Of a stretch of 64,000 nt of DNA, positions 30,388 to 39,272 are shown in pieces. The DNA lies in assembly GCA_019359725.1 (NCBI GenBank), contig JAHHGR010000005.1:32067-96066 (forward strand). The letters are read 5' to 3'. This stretch comes from Aphanocapsa lilacina HA4352-LM1. GTDB taxonomy: Bacteria > Cyanobacteriota > Cyanobacteriia > Gloeobacterales > Gloeobacteraceae. Made by a program: the position numbers and the translations under genes. The notes beneath the pieces were generated by a model, which was given only the letters and a program-made list of their open reading frames with translations, had not been told where the DNA came from and ran no database searches. The number at the start of each line of letters is the position of its first letter. Position 1 is the stretch's first letter.

Positions 30388-30690
30388 CTAAGCGCTCCAA
30401 GACTTTTTTGGATCGTTGGGGCAACGACCCTTTAAAAACTGGCTTTCCATGGTGAGCTTGCCCACCATCTGCTCCAGTTCAGCCACGCGCTGCTCCTGGC
30501 GTTTTTGGTCGGCACGGTCGCGCACGAAGGCAGATTGGGGATTGTTGCGGTATTGCGTGCACCCATGGGTGACGAGATTAGGATGTAGTTCATGGAGTCG
30601 GGCAACCTGAGCGACAGTGCTACCAGCCTCTACTTCTCGAACCACCTGAAGTTTGAATTCAGGACTGAAGGAACGACGGGCCTTGGACAT
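30388..30690 (-). CDS. IS3-family transposase OrfA
   Basis: MSKARRSFSPEFKLQVVREVEAGSTVAQVARLHELHPNLV...RVAELEQMVGKLTMESQFLKG. Confidence 0.88.
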   Translation of the reverse strand: MSKARRSFSPEFKLQVVREVEAGSTVAQVARLHELHPNLVTHGCTQYRNNPQSAFVRDRADQKRQEQRVAELEQMVGKLTMESQFLKGRCPNDPKKSWSA

Positions 30691-30825
30691 GTGCTACTTC
30701 TGCGTGGTCCAATCCACCTAAGAAGGCTGAGAAGACTGTCTCACATTAAGGGCGCATTCCAAGCGAGGTCTTTCGCGTATGCTCTTCAGCAGCAGGCAGA
30801 GGCGCTCTCAAAATGTGGGTAATGG

Positions 30826-30898
30826 ATAGCGACGCGGGGAGGGGGAGAGCGCGAAGGGGGTTCCACCTCTCGCCCTACAAGACTGTCGTGCCAAGCCA
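30826..30898 (-). repeat. Dispersed repeat copy A
   Basis: RC: ttggcacgacagtcttgtagggcgagaggtggaacccccttcgcgctctccccctccccgcgtc; matches copy B at 34135..34216. Confidence 0.75.
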
Positions 30899-31116
30899 AG
30901 CGCCGGAGGATCCAAAATGGGAGCGCCCGCTCGGTTTAGCGACTTGGCAACAGCCCCGGACGCAGAGCAGATGGGGTTGGCAGTCAAAGCGGTCGGGTAT
31001 AAAGCAATCTCGCACCTGCAAGTCATATAAGCCATCTGCCGCACCGGCCCCGGTTATACTGAGCAGCACCGGCCCCAGGCCGTCTTCACCCAGGCGGAAT
31101 CAGCGAAAGGTTTGCA

Positions 31117-32127
31117 TTGATTGAGATTCACGCGCTCGCCGCCCTGGAGGCGGGTAGACCCCTCGAAGCGTTTACCTATACCCTGGGCGGGCTGGCCAGC
31201 CAGGATTGCCTGATTCGGGTGTGCGCCTGCGGCGTCTGCCACTCGGACCTGCACATGATCGACAACGACTGGGGCCGCTCGCGCTATCCGCTGGTGCCAG
31301 GGCACGAGGTGGTGGGGGAGGTGGTGGAGGTCGGCTCCGAGGTGCGCCACCTCAAGCCCGGCGACCGGGTGGGGGTGGGCTGGCAGCGCTCGGCCTGTCT
31401 GCAGTGCCTCGACTGCCTGCGCGGCAACGAAAATCTGTGCGCCCACAGCCAGGCCACGATCGTCACCGGCTACGGCGGCTTCGGCGATTATCTGGCGATC
31501 GATGCGCGCTTTGCCTTCAAGATTCCGGCGGGGATTCCCACCCACGCCGCAGGACCGCTTCTGTGCGGCGGGATCACAGTCTATTCGGGGTTGCGGGCGG
31601 CAGGGATGACCTCCGGCCAGGCGATTGGCGTCATTGGGGTGGGCGGACTCGGCCACCTGGCAGTCCAGTTCGCCAGCCGCCTCGGCAACCGGGTGACCGT
31701 CTTTACCACCTCCAAGGACAAAGCCCGGCAGGCAGCGACCCTCGGAGCGCACCGGGCGGTGATCGTGCCGCCGGGCGAGTCGCCCCCGCCGCCTGTCGAA
31801 CGCCTCGACATCATCATCAGCACGATCCCCTACGCCCTCGATGCGGTGGGCTATCTGGCTCACCTCGCCACCGACGGCACCCTGGTGTTCGTCGGCGTAC
31901 CGCCCGAACCGCTGGCGTTGCCGGTGCGCGAACTCATCCGGGGCCGACGGCGCCTGATGGGATCGGGCATCGGCAGCCGCTCGCGCATCGTCGAAATGCT
32001 CTCGGTAGCCGAGCGCTTCGGGGTGATGCCGATGGTTGAAACCTTTGCGATGGCCGAGGCGAACGCGGCGCTTGAGCGGGTGCGCCGCAATCGGGTCCGC
32101 TATCGCGCGGTGCTGCTGGCTGAATAA
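31117..32127 (+). CDS. Zinc-dependent alcohol dehydrogenase
   Basis: CACGVCHSDLHMIDNDWGRSRYPLVPGHEVVGEVVEVG; four-Cys structural zinc loop; GVIGVGGLGHLAVQFA. Confidence 0.94.
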   Translation: MIEIHALAALEAGRPLEAFTYTLGGLASQDCLIRVCACGVCHSDLHMIDNDWGRSRYPLVPGHEVVGEVVEVGSEVRHLKPGDRVGVGWQRSACLQCLDCLRGNENLCAHSQATIVTGYGGFGDYLAIDARFAFKIPAGIPTHAAGPLLCGGITVYSGLRAAGMTSGQAIGVIGVGGLGHLAVQFASRLGNRVTVFTTSKDKARQAATLGAHRAVIVPPGESPPPPVERLDIIISTIPYALDAVGYLAHLATDGTLVFVGVPPEPLALPVRELIRGRRRLMGSGIGSRSRIVEMLSVAERFGVMPMVETFAMAEANAALERVRRNRVRYRAVLLAE

Positions 32128-32220
32128 TCTCTGCAGTTATTGCATAAAGTGATTACATAAATCTTGCTTTGTGGGAAAATCTTGGCCATAAACGACGTCA
32201 CCTGGCCTGCGAGGGAGTAG

Positions 32221-32742
32221 ATGCTGCTGGGAAGATTCACCGTATTTCCTGGAGAAGAGCGAACGCTGGCCGTTCAAATCCAGAGTGAAGAGTTCCGCTT
32301 CAACGAATGGAACGACACACACATCGAGCAGGGGTTCTCCTGGCGGCCGGGCAGTGTCTCGTTTGAAACCCTGAGCGACATCGGCCTGCTTGCCGTCGAG
32401 GTGCGCGTCGAGTCGACCTTTGAGATCGCTGCCTCGGCGATGCGGGCTATCCAGGTTCCTTTCGCGGTGCCCGAGGGTGAGAGCATTTTCGTAGGGGCGC
32501 TCATTGACGAAGAAGACCATCGCTTTGCCGTCCCACCCGGAGACTACGCACTGGTCTACCAGACGGGGCTGGTGGAGGCGGAGCCGCCACCCGGCCCGCC
32601 GGAGTTGGACGACGCCGACACGTGGTGCTGCCTATCTTTTGTGCGGCAGGAGAACCCCCAAGCGGAGATCTTGCGCATCGAAGCGGGCTACATGCCTGTG
32701 CTGCCGTTGCTGATGCAGGCGCGGGCCGTTGGCGTCGAGTAG
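32221..32742 (+). CDS. ComJ/Nin-like protein (competence nuclease-inhibitor family resemblance)
   Basis: FTVFPGEERT...WNDTHIEQGFSWRPGSVSFETLSDIG...VPFAVPEGESIFVGALIDEEDHRFAVPPGDYALVYQTG, resembling remembered B. subtilis ComJ (FTVFQ...W.D..IEKGYA...AISFEA...VPFHV...LPKGDYQLTCWT). Confidence 0.6.
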   Translation: MLLGRFTVFPGEERTLAVQIQSEEFRFNEWNDTHIEQGFSWRPGSVSFETLSDIGLLAVEVRVESTFEIAASAMRAIQVPFAVPEGESIFVGALIDEEDHRFAVPPGDYALVYQTGLVEAEPPPGPPELDDADTWCCLSFVRQENPQAEILRIEAGYMPVLPLLMQARAVGVE

Positions 32743-32772
32743 CGCAGCCCAGTTGCAACGTGGCAAGTATCG

Positions 32773-34002
32773 CTAGCCATGCCGCATGGCTTCTATGGCC
32801 GCTTCCAGGGCAATTTCGACGTGGGCCAGGTGGGTGCCGCCCTGCAAAAAAACAATGTAGGGTTCGCGCAGTGGACCGTCCGCCGAAAGTTCCAGGGTGC
32901 TCCCCTCTATGAAGGTGCCCCCGGCCATCACCACGGCGTCGGCGTAGCCGGGCACGACGTCGGGCACCGGCTCCAGGTAGCTGTCGATGGGCGAGCTGCG
33001 CTGGATGGCCCGGCAGAAGGCGACGAGCTTCTCAGGCGAACCCAGACGCAGAGCCTGGATGACATCGGTGCGCGGATCGGTGGGGGCAGGTTGAACCGCG
33101 TAACCCAACTGCGAAAAGATGTAGCTCGCCAGGTGCGCCCCCTTCACCGCCTCCCCGACCATCTGGGGCGCCAGAAAGAGCCCCTGCATCAGCAAGCGGT
33201 TGGTGTCGAGGGAGGAACCTCCTTCGCTGCCGATGCCGGGGGCGGTGAGCCGGGCGCAGGCCCGCTCGACCCACTCGGCCTTGCCTGCCAGGTAGCCCCC
33301 CGCCGGGGCGATCGTTCCCCCCGGATTTTTGATCAGGGAGCCCGCCACCAAGTCCGCTCCGACGTGGGTAGGCTCGCGATCTTCGCAAAATTCGCCGTAG
33401 CAGTTGTCTACAAAGCAGACGGTGTCAGGGTTTTGGGCTTTGACAAGCGCTATGACGCGCTCGATTTCGCCGATGGTAACGCTGGGCCGCCAGCTGTAGC
33501 CGCAGGAGCGCTGGATAAGCACCATGCGCGTCTCGGACCGGATGGCCGAGGCCAATTTTTCCCAGTCGATGCGGCCTGCCGGGGTGAGGGCCACTTCGCG
33601 GTAGGCGACGCCAAAATCCTTGAGCGATCCCTGTCCGTGGCCGCGCAGGCCGATCACTGCTTCGAGGGTGTCGTAGGGCGCACCCGCCACCGAGAGCAGC
33701 TCGTCACCCGGGCGCAGCACGCCGAACAGGGCGCAGGTGATGGCGTGGGTGCCGGAGACGAACTGGATGCGCACGGCGGCTTGCTCGGCGCCGAAGATGC
33801 GCGCAAAGGCTCGGTCAAGGGTGTCGCGGCCAAGATCTCCGTGGCCGTAGCCGCTCACCCCGGCAAAGTGGTGGGCGCCGATTTTTTCGGTGCGGTAGGC
33901 GGCAAGCACGCGCTGGAGGTTTTTTTTCACCCGGTTATCGACGGCGGCGAAGACAGAGGCTAGATCCTGCCTGGCCTGGACAAATAGTTCGACAGTAGAC
34001 AC
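32773..34002 (-). CDS. PLP-dependent methionine gamma-lyase / aluminium-resistance family protein
   Basis: GYGHGDLGRDTLDRAFARIFGAEQAAVRIQFVSGTHAI...FVDNCYGEFCEDREP...GSLIKNPGGTIAPAGGYLAG. Confidence 0.93.
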   Translation of the reverse strand: MSTVELFVQARQDLASVFAAVDNRVKKNLQRVLAAYRTEKIGAHHFAGVSGYGHGDLGRDTLDRAFARIFGAEQAAVRIQFVSGTHAITCALFGVLRPGDELLSVAGAPYDTLEAVIGLRGHGQGSLKDFGVAYREVALTPAGRIDWEKLASAIRSETRMVLIQRSCGYSWRPSVTIGEIERVIALVKAQNPDTVCFVDNCYGEFCEDREPTHVGADLVAGSLIKNPGGTIAPAGGYLAGKAEWVERACARLTAPGIGSEGGSSLDTNRLLMQGLFLAPQMVGEAVKGAHLASYIFSQLGYAVQPAPTDPRTDVIQALRLGSPEKLVAFCRAIQRSSPIDSYLEPVPDVVPGYADAVVMAGGTFIEGSTLELSADGPLREPYIVFLQGGTHLAHVEIALEAAIEAMRHG

Positions 34003-34134
34003 GGTTCCTCGAAATTTGCCAAAGCAACGATTCTAATCGGCTTCTGTTCAGTTGCGGATGGTACCGGGAACACACCTGGAGAAGCTGATTCGCCTCCGTA
34101 AACTCACCGTTTCAGTCCTAACGCCTGGCAGTTG

Positions 34135-34216
34135 GCCTGGCACGAGGGTCTGTGGAGCGAGAGGCGGAACCCCCTTCGCGCTTCCCCTCTCGCGCTCTCC
34201 AACCTCCCCGCGTCCG
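34135..34216 (+). repeat. Dispersed repeat copy B
   Basis: ctggcacgagggtctgtggagcgagaggcggaacccccttcgcgcttcccctctcgcgctctccaacctccccgcgtc; inverted orientation relative to copy A. Confidence 0.75.
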
Positions 34217-34422
34217 GGGGCTGCCAGCCCCCCGACACCCCCCGGACTGAGCGGTACGGAGAAGCACGAGGTTGTGTGGGTGGGATCGGTTTACTCTTCT
34301 AGGGCCTGCACGATGCGTGTCGACTGCGGCACAGATTTGCGTGTGCGAGGCTTTAGAGCGGTAAAACCAGCTGGTCAGCCGAAAATCCCAACGCAAACCG
34401 GTTTTTCCTCCTGACACCTGCT

Positions 34423-34989
34423 CTAAACTTCGCTGTGCAGTAACTGGTCGCTCAGGCTTGCCAGGACGCGCTTGAAGGGACTGTCGTCATCCAGGCCGCC
34501 GGAGAGGATAAGTGCTCCCTGGATGCGCAGTACCACCTCTTCCGCCCGTCGCCTGGCCTCGGAGGTTTCCACGCCGGCTTCGACCGCCAGCTGCGCAAGA
34601 GCATCCATCAGGGTCTCGAAACTCGCGCGCAACTGTTTTTGAAACAACAGCCGGGATGCGCCGTGCACCAGGGTACCCAATAGACAGGCTTCCCGGCCGT
34701 GGGCGTAGAGGATGTCCAGTGCGGCTATGAACCTCTCCAGCCGCGCTTCGGGGGTGCCTGCTGCCCGTAGTGGGGTAAGCAGGTGCTCTTGTGCCCAGGA
34801 GTCCAGCCGTTCGAGCGCGGCGCGGGCCATGTCTTCTTTGCCTCCCGGAAAGTAATGGTACAGACTGGAGCGGCCCAAACCGACAGCCTTCGACAATTCG
34901 GCAAGCGACGCTCCCTCGAAGCCCTGGCGGCGAAACACCAGCATCAAGCGATCGATGACTTGTTCGCGCGACAGCAATGGAGCAGGCAT
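34423..34989 (-). CDS. TetR/AcrR-family transcriptional regulator
   Basis: REQVIDRLMLVFRRQGFEGASLAELSKAVGLGRSSLYHYFPGGKEDMARAAL HTH. Confidence 0.94.
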   Translation of the reverse strand: MPAPLLSREQVIDRLMLVFRRQGFEGASLAELSKAVGLGRSSLYHYFPGGKEDMARAALERLDSWAQEHLLTPLRAAGTPEARLERFIAALDILYAHGREACLLGTLVHGASRLLFQKQLRASFETLMDALAQLAVEAGVETSEARRRAEEVVLRIQGALILSGGLDDDSPFKRVLASLSDQLLHSEV

Positions 34990-35058
34990 GGGGCACCCGG
35001 TAGAGCTGTGCTGGGACGGTTTCCGGCACGGCTGTGTCGATTGTACCGATGACAGGGA

Positions 35059-35925
35059 TCAGGCTACGCGGGGCAGCCGGGTGGCCAGAAAGCGGCGGAT
35101 GAGTTCGGCGATGAGCGCGCTTTCTTCTTCCAGGGCGAAGTGGCCGGTGTTGAGCAGATGGATTTCGGTGTCTTTGAGGTCGCGCTGGAAGGCGAGGGCC
35201 CCGGGCTGGCTGAAGATTGCGTCGTTCTTGCCCCACACGACCAATGTCGGCGGCTGGTGGCGGCGGAAGTATTCCTGCCAGCGCGGATAGAGCGGCGGGT
35301 TGGTCCGGCAGTCATAAAACAGGGCGAGCTGGATCTGCTGGTTGCTGGGCCGATCCAAGGTCGCCTGGTCGGTATTGACCGCATCGAGGCTGACGTGTTG
35401 GGGATTGCGAGCCCCGTTGAAGTACTGCCATTCAGTGGCGCCCCGGGTCAACAAAAAGCGCAGCGCGTCGGCGGTGGTTTCGTTTTTGTCCTGCCAGTAG
35501 GCACGGATCGGTTCCCAGAACTTGGGAAGACCTTCCTCGTAAGCGTTGCCGTTCTGGACAATGAGCGCCCGGATGCGCTCGGGACGGCGCTCGGCGATCC
35601 GAAAACCGATGGGCGCGCCGTAATCCATGACATAAGGGATAAATTGTTCGACGCCGAGGGCCACTAGAAATTTTTCCATCAAGTCGGCAAGCCGCTCGAA
35701 GGTGTACTCGAAGTCATCTACAGAAGGGTTGTCGCTGTTTCCGAACCCCGGGTAGTCGGGGGCAATCAGGTGAAAGTCGTCCGCCAGTTCGCGCATGAGA
35801 TGACGAAACATATGCGAAGAAGAAGGAAAGCCATGCAGCAGCACGATCGTCGGTGCACCGGGCCGTCCCACCTCGCGGTAAAAGATCTTCAGCCCATCGA
35901 CATGGACAGTCTTGTAAGCAATCAT
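35059..35925 (-). CDS. Alpha/beta hydrolase (haloalkane dehalogenase / epoxide hydrolase-like)
   Basis: MIAYKTVHVDGLKIFYREVGRPGAPTIVLLHGFPSSSHMFRHLMRELADDFHLIAPDYPGFGNSDNP. True start at 35925; the longer ORF reaches 36057. Confidence 0.9.
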   Translation of the reverse strand: MIAYKTVHVDGLKIFYREVGRPGAPTIVLLHGFPSSSHMFRHLMRELADDFHLIAPDYPGFGNSDNPSVDDFEYTFERLADLMEKFLVALGVEQFIPYVMDYGAPIGFRIAERRPERIRALIVQNGNAYEEGLPKFWEPIRAYWQDKNETTADALRFLLTRGATEWQYFNGARNPQHVSLDAVNTDQATLDRPSNQQIQLALFYDCRTNPPLYPRWQEYFRRHQPPTLVVWGKNDAIFSQPGALAFQRDLKDTEIHLLNTGHFALEEESALIAELIRRFLATRLPRVA

Positions 35926-35992
35926 GTCCGCCTCTGTGTGGTGTGAAATGCTTGCTGTGGCCCTGAGCCCGGCGGGCTTCAGGCACTTCTTT

Positions 35993-36021
35993 AATATACC
36001 GAACGTTCGGTGCAATGTCAA
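35993..36021 (-). promoter_or_regulatory. Promoter with TetR-type operator in spacer, driving hydrolase-tetR
   Basis: Reverse strand TTGACA-TTGCACCGAACGTTCGG(17)-TATATT; palindrome ACCGAACGTTCGGT at 35998..36011. Confidence 0.85.
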
Positions 36022-36053
36022 TAGCGCATCTTTGGGCGGTGGCGACTTTGAGT

Positions 36054-37352
36054 TCACTGCAAATCCGTAGCCCGGATCTCCTGTTCCCAGAGGGGTTTAC
36101 CAAGGGCGTTCCAGCAGCGCAGGCGCAGGCGGGCGTCCGTGGGGCTGCCGCCAAAATCCAGACTGGCGAAATTGGGCTCGGTGACGAAGGTGCCGGGGAC
36201 GGTGATCCGCGCCGGTTGGGCTTCTTTGTAGGCTTTTGAGCTGAGCGGTGAGCAGGTCAGTTCGTATAGCGGGTAGGTGCCCGGCCGCTCGTAGCGCAAC
36301 AGTTCGCTGAAGTGGCGATCGCCGCTCAAGAAGACCACGCCCCGGATGCGGTGCGCCCCCAGCCAGCGCACGAACTCCTCGCGCTCGCGGGCGAACCGGT
36401 TCCAGCCTTCGAAGCGGTTGTCGTCGTTGAACATCTGGTTGCCGCCCGCCACCACCTTGAAGACCCCCCGGGAACTCAATAGCCCCTCTTTGAGCCAGCT
36501 CAGCTGCTTTTCCCCCAGCATCCGCTCCGCCGTGCGGTAGTAGCGATCGTCCAGCAAGAAAAAATCGACGCCGTTGTGCTCGAAGCGGGTGAACACACCA
36601 GGGGTGTCGGGCAGGCCGTAGGTGGGGTTGTCCCAGAAGCGCTGGAACAGGGCAAGGCTCTCCCGCTTGAGGGAATAGCCGCTGTCGGCGTCGTTGGGGC
36701 CGTAGTCGTGGTCGTCCCAGATGGCCCAGTGGTGCGTGCTGCGCAACAGCGGCTGCAAAGCAGCCGCCTGGCGATCTTGTCGGTAGCGGTTGTGCATCGC
36801 CTGGGCTGTGGCCCATTCGCCGGTGATCAACAGCGGCGAGCGCTGGAAGTAGACGTTGTCCCCCAACCAGAGCATCCCATCCGGGCGCAGGCGGGCCATG
36901 CTTGCGAAGATGGGAGTGTCCTTGGTGTAGGCGCACGAACCGGTGAGCATCGTAAAGGGGGCGTAAGTGCCGACCGGGGCCGCTGTGCGCAAGAGCAGCA
37001 CTTCGGAAGTAAGCTGGGGCACGCCGTCGAGCAAGACACGGTAGCCGTAGCGGCGGGACGGTCCCAGTCCATCGATGCGGACGCGGCCGATGCAGTCTTC
37101 GGCGGCGCTCAGAACGTATTCGCTGCTGCGCAGGCGCTTTTGGGGAGCAAGCACATCCCAGTACTCGATATGGAGTTTCGCAGGGGCGCTGCTTTGCAGC
37201 CAGAGGGTAGCACCGTCGGGGCGCAGGCTGCCGGGCATTGGACCGGCAGCCAGAGCGAGCGCAGCCCGGGCGGGCCGAGAGCAGCCACCGCTTACCCAGA
37301 AACCGGAGGCCAATCCCAGCACCACCGAGCGCCGCTTGTACACGCCCCCCAT
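36054..37352 (-). CDS. PhoD-like alkaline phosphatase/phosphodiesterase
   Basis: MLTGSCAYTKDTPIFASMARLRPDGMLWLGDNVYFQ...HHWAIWDDHDYGPNDAD...RGVVFLSGDRHFSEL. Confidence 0.92.
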   Translation of the reverse strand: MGGVYKRRSVVLGLASGFWVSGGCSRPARAALALAAGPMPGSLRPDGATLWLQSSAPAKLHIEYWDVLAPQKRLRSSEYVLSAAEDCIGRVRIDGLGPSRRYGYRVLLDGVPQLTSEVLLLRTAAPVGTYAPFTMLTGSCAYTKDTPIFASMARLRPDGMLWLGDNVYFQRSPLLITGEWATAQAMHNRYRQDRQAAALQPLLRSTHHWAIWDDHDYGPNDADSGYSLKRESLALFQRFWDNPTYGLPDTPGVFTRFEHNGVDFFLLDDRYYRTAERMLGEKQLSWLKEGLLSSRGVFKVVAGGNQMFNDDNRFEGWNRFAREREEFVRWLGAHRIRGVVFLSGDRHFSELLRYERPGTYPLYELTCSPLSSKAYKEAQPARITVPGTFVTEPNFASLDFGGSPTDARLRLRCWNALGKPLWEQEIRATDLQ

Positions 37353-37499
37353 CCCCCTGCACGCCAGACTAGTCGAGGCAATTGTACTGCGGGCGGCATT
37401 TCCTTGCCCGGTGCAGCAAAGATCGCCGACGCTCCAGATACCGGATTTACCCCCGGGGACGGTGGAAGGCCCCGACCACAGCAGGGACGATCGAGTTAT

Positions 37500-37901
37500 A
37501 TGCGCTACACAAGGTGTCTTATGCTTTTTGCGCTACCTGAACGTGTGCTCGCGGTGGCCGGCGGCTCGATGGTGACCCTTGCCTGGCCCACACTTGGCCA
37601 GTTGGAGCGCACCAGCCCGGTGACTCCCCCCGGCTCCCTGGCTACGCCGAACGGCACGCTGCCGGAAATTGTGCCCTGCGGCAAAGACGGCAAACCGATC
37701 GGCAGCAAAGACGACGCGATCGTGGCCGTGCCGACCCCACCTGGCACCCCCCGCGACGAAGGGGCGGTGATCGCCCCTCCTTCCGGCACCCCGGAGGATA
37801 AGGGCGCCGTGATCGCCCCCCCAAAAGAGCCGGATCTCCCTTCCAACCTGCCCCGCTGCACGCCGCAACCGGCCACGAGCACGCCGAAGCAGCCGCGCTA
37901 A
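37500..37901 (+). CDS. Secreted Pro/Gly-rich protein, duplicate A
   Basis: QLERTSPVTPPGSLATPNGTLPEIVPCGKDGKPIGSKDDAIVAVPTPPGTPRDEGAVIAPPSGTPEDKGAVIAPPKEPDLPSNLPRCTPQPATSTPKQPR; near-identical to 39900..40280. Confidence 0.75.
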   Translation: MRYTRCLMLFALPERVLAVAGGSMVTLAWPTLGQLERTSPVTPPGSLATPNGTLPEIVPCGKDGKPIGSKDDAIVAVPTPPGTPRDEGAVIAPPSGTPEDKGAVIAPPKEPDLPSNLPRCTPQPATSTPKQPR

Positions 37902-38049
37902 AAGCGATTTTGTTGGTCGTCACACTGTTGAACCTACGCACACCTGAACCGATTTCACGAGCGGATGCTCAGGAGGCTGAAGTCACTGCGGCAGACCCGC
38001 TTTAAGGCTTGAGCGGTGTAGACGCTCACAGCAAGTGCAACCCGCACGG

Positions 38050-38394
38050 TGCCCTCCAGCCTAACCGAACCGCAGGATCTCATCCCGAGTCTGCTCAAAC
38101 GCTTGCTCGCTTCAATTTGGCCGAGCGCCGCGACTGGTTCTGGGGCACCGACATGGGCATCTATTTTGATCCCGAAGAAGCACCGGTGGTCCCGGATGGG
38201 TTTCTGGCCCTCGGTGTGCCGCGGGTCAAAGATGAGAATTTGCGGCGCAGCTACGTGCTATGGGAAGAACAAGTCGTGCCGGTGCTGGTGTTGGAAGTGA
38301 TCTCGCGGGCGCGTCGCACGAGTACCGGCAGAAAAAGCTCGATTATGCCGAACTTGGGGTGCGCTACTATAGCTATCGCCATTTAGGTTAGGAC
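38050..38394 (+). pseudogene. Uma2 (DUF820) family endonuclease relic
   Basis: LTEPQDLIPSLLKRLL / LAERRDWFWGTDMGIYFDPEEAPVVPDGFLALGVPR...LVLEVIS / EYRQKKLDYAELGVRYYSYRHLG*, spread over three frames. Confidence 0.75.
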
Positions 38395-39190
38395 GTAGCC
38401 TGTTGGAGAACGGCATCCATGGCATTGCGCAAATGCCCGCAATCGCCTAACCGTTTGCGAATCCGACTTTTCAACCACGCCCAGCACTTCTCAATGCGGT
38501 TTAGGTCGGGCGAATACGGCGGTAGGTAGATAGAGCACTTGGGCACCGGCCGCCGCAATCAATGCGCCAATCCGGCCGCCGTGATGAAACGTGGCGTTAT
38601 CCAGAATCACCCACGCGCCGGGCTGCAACATTTGGAATCAAGCAGCTCTCCAGCCAAATTTCAAATACGGTGCGATTGCAAGCCCCTTCGACGGTGAACG
38701 GGGCGATCAGCAGCTTTCGGGTCCGGCAGCAGCTTTAGGAATGCCGAGCGTTGCGCCTCATCGCGTTCGCGATAGCCATCGGTCTTTTTTTTCGCGTGAG
38801 GCCAAGCTTGTGCAAGGCCCGCGAAATCGTGCGGCTACTGATTTCTTCATCCCACAGTTGGGCCATCTCGACCTGGGTTTTGTGGCCGTGTTCTTGCACG
38901 AAGGTCCGAAACTTTTCCCAGTCGGTAATTTTGTGACCTTTGTGGGATGTGGGCCTGGGCTTTGCCTGGACATCTCCGGTTTCCGCCTTGCGCTGAAACC
39001 ACAGGTTGATGGTGTTGCGACTGATGTCGAACAACGCGCTGGCTTCGCTTTTCTTCAGACCGTTGAGTTCAATGGCTTGCAGGACTTTCTGGCGCAAGTC
39101 GTAACTATAGGGTTTTGCCATGTGGCCGGTCGCCCAGAGACTACTGGCTATACCTGGCGACTTCGCCTGTGTCGGGCCAGGTCCCACGGT
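38392..39190 (-). mobile_element. IS630-family element, decayed
   Basis: Start MAKPYSYDLRQKVLQAIELNGLKKSEASALFDISRNTINLWFQRK (39121); C-terminal relic PGAWVILDNATFHHGGRIGALIAAAGAQVLYLP..PYSPDLNRIEKCWAWLKSRIR in shifted frames with an internal deletion. Confidence 0.88.
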
Positions 39191-39272
39191 TTATGCTCTC
39201 GAAGATGGGTATGCGCCAATCCCCCCTCCAGCCGGACAAGTCAGGGCAATTTTACTTCAGACGGCCAACCAT

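Larger units (their letters stand above)
30056..30743 (-). mobile_element. Internally deleted IS3-family element
   Basis: Ends TGAGACAGCCTTCTGGCCTTCTTAAGTAGGTTGG (30056) and RC TGAGACAGTCTTCTCAGCCTTCTTAGGTGGATTGG (ending 30743); intact OrfA, only a short OrfB relic. Confidence 0.8.

Noticed and set aside
30808-31044. 78-aa - strand ORF (…GGTPFALSPSPRRYPLPTF)
   Set aside because: Arises from the dispersed repeat; the same peptide string appears from copy B, so it reflects repeat DNA rather than a gene.
32779-33963. 394-aa + strand ORF
   Set aside because: Antisense of the PLP-lyase gene, which has clear family motifs on the other strand.
36576-37500. Long in-frame N-terminal extension of the 37500..37901 gene
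   Set aside because: Antisense to the PhoD-like gene; the signal-peptide start at 37500 or 37521 fits the paralog at 39900.
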